Part shown: one piece after another, positions 31,548 to 32,702 of the stretch
Position numbering within the stretch: the first letter of the stretch is position 1
How the letters are laid out: each line of letters starts with the position of its first letter
The notes under the pieces: model-generated
The model's input: only the letters and a program-made list of their open reading frames with translations
Databases searched by the model: none
What the model was told of the DNA's origin: nothing
Assembly (NCBI GenBank): GCA_023435645.1
Contig: JAEYRK010000077.1
Span: 1 to 32,702 of the forward strand
Reading direction: 5' to 3'
Length of the DNA stretch: 32,702 nucleotides
Source of the DNA: Bacillota bacterium
GTDB lineage: Bacteria; Bacillota; Clostridia; Lachnospirales; Lachnospiraceae
Program-made: the position numbers and the translations under genes

Positions 31548-32702
31548 TTATCGATTCGAAGGAAATCTGATACGAAGAACTCCATCCTCCCTATATAACA
31601 TAGCCCCTGAGCTTTGATTGGTGCTATCCATGTGATTGAACTCATCCATGGAGAGGAATACTACGAACCATCCAAGAAATCCGTTAAGCACAGTTGATGT
31701 AAACATGATCATAAAAATAAATGTCATAAGAATCAAGGAATACATGTTTTTCCTTGCCACATTAAAATACCCATAAACCAAGGTGACCAGCCCGATGATT
31801 GAGGTTTCAATTAAGATTCGGATAATATCACAGTGTAATCTGTTAATATAAGCTCCCTGCATGTCAAAGTAATATTTGATACTCCCCAATCCATAATTCG
31901 CAATGTCAGAGGTGATTACTTCCCTTAGCTGGTCAAACCTTCCCATCGTAAATTGGCCAAAATCAACCTGAAAGGTTGCTTGGAACCAGTGAGCAAATTG
32001 ATCCGTTAGCAGCCCATAAAGCACGAGGGGCGAGCTGATAAAAAACCATTTCACAACAGTCCCCATCTGCTTACTATTCTTAAACCTTCTCACAAGCCAG
32101 CCGAATAGTAATACCGCAATGGCAAATACAACATGAAGACGTTTATAGGATAGGATACCGAAAAACAATGCCAACAGGCATCGTACCCTCTTGTTTTTCA
32201 CATAGTAATAATAAAACAGCAGAGTATAGATATGCGCTGTTACTGATTCAAAGGGGGAAAAGGATTCTACAAAGGATATCATTTTGATATGCTCTAAATC
32301 CAGGATGCTGCCGTATTGGTACAAAAATAATGCGATATGTCCATACAACAAACAGTCAAAATAGAAGGTTCGGTCTTTATTTTGATCCACATTGATAATG
32401 ACAAAAACCATCAGATACGGCATCGTTAGATAAAACATATCCCACATCATTAAAAGCTTCATACCATTCATTGCAGAGTAGAGTAAGGTAATGCCCCCTA
32501 AAATCACGGGAACAGACATGATATGTAGAAAATCATCCATATTACGAATTGGACTGGGGTCTTTGATCAGTATGACAATGCCAATCATTATCACAAGCAG
32601 CATAAAAACATACTTAAAATCATCGTTGATGTTATCCCGCATATCCCCTATGATCCATGCTATGACGAAAATCAAATATGAAATTCTGATCCACCTATAA
32701 TC
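31548..32702 (-). CDS. Wzy-like polysaccharide polymerase, N-terminus cut by window edge
   Basis: At least 375 residues of an integral membrane protein with about ten hydrophobic stretches and a large loop (about 220-275) between helices, the layout of O-antigen/EPS polymerases (Wzy). Motifs such as FFGILSYKRLHVVFAIA and GMGRFDQLREV-like segments support this loosely. A TTG at 32675 could be a start, but the frame stays open to the window edge (preceding residues DYRWIRISY), so the gene probably begins outside. It precedes GH16 by 33 bases. Identity is by topology and context; a direct family match was not confirmed. Confidence 0.65.
   Translation of the reverse strand, partial: DYRWIRISYLIFVIAWIIGDMRDNINDDFKYVFMLLVIMIGIVILIKDPSPIRNMDDFLHIMSVPVILGGITLLYSAMNGMKLLMMWDMFYLTMPYLMVFVIINVDQNKDRTFYFDCLLYGHIALFLYQYGSILDLEHIKMISFVESFSPFESVTAHIYTLLFYYYYVKNKRVRCLLALFFGILSYKRLHVVFAIAVLLFGWLVRRFKNSKQMGTVVKWFFISSPLVLYGLLTDQFAHWFQATFQVDFGQFTMGRFDQLREVITSDIANYGLGSIKYYFDMQGAYINRLHCDIIRILIETSIIGLVTLVYGYFNVARKNMYSLILMTFIFMIMFTSTVLNGFLGWFVVFLSMDEFNHMDSTNQSSGAMLYREDGVLRIRFPSNR

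Noticed and set aside
1..32702. Mobile elements, CRISPR arrays, tRNA or rRNA genes
   Set aside because: No transposase or integrase domain, no regular spacer-repeat array, and no cloverleaf or rRNA segment was noticed in reading both strands; a model search was not possible.

Overview
The window looks like chromosomal DNA of an anaerobic, spore-forming Clostridia member, most like Lachnospiraceae. The evidence is the classic Firmicutes order rpmG-secE-nusG-rplK-rplA-rplJ-rplL, a complete six-gene Rnf complex, a clear SpoIIID, low-to-medium GC, strong Shine-Dalgarno sites and GTG/TTG starts. No tRNA, rRNA, CRISPR array, transposase or phage gene was found. Genus level cannot be settled from the sequence alone.

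Layout. (1) 1-3530, minus strand: transcription/translation operon with two near-consensus promoters, an L10 leader with attenuator, and L1-type sites before rplK and probably rplA. (2) 3570-9915: a membrane-anchored subtilase with a C-terminal Big_2 domain, a divergent AraC-type regulator, an orphan FliD-like protein and a LacI-type regulator. (3) 10033-15410, minus: rnfCDGEAB, an ion-pumping ferredoxin:NAD+ oxidoreductase, with overlapping or closely spaced genes. (4) 15683-16090, minus: spoIIID with a SigE-like -10 box, a leader hairpin and a strong terminator. (5) 16218-32702: an exopolysaccharide locus. A polyprenyl-phosphate sugar-1-phosphate transferase is read leftward. A secreted right-handed beta-helix protein is read rightward from a promoter followed by two tandem c-di-GMP-I riboswitches. 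A leftward operon encodes a polymerase-like membrane protein (cut by the window edge), a GH16 glucanase-like enzyme, a QueC-like PP-loop protein, two Wzx-type flippases, two glycosyltransferase/pyruvyltransferase fusion proteins and an acyltransferase.

How the genes could work together (inference): the sugar transferase starts a lipid-linked repeat unit, the GT2 domain extends it, the pyruvyltransferase domain and the acyltransferase decorate it, a flippase exports it, the polymerase-like protein joins units, and the GH16 and beta-helix proteins act on or bind the polymer outside. c-di-GMP would tune the beta-helix protein.

The two most notable observations are these. The two fusion paralogues (22934-24970 and 25046-27085) have decayed in a reciprocal way: one keeps GT2 catalytic residues but has lost the pyruvyltransferase RLH motif, the other keeps RLH but has lost the GT2 aspartates. 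The tandem c-di-GMP-I aptamers are 67/75 identical but carry different expression platforms, which by hand-folding predict opposite responses.
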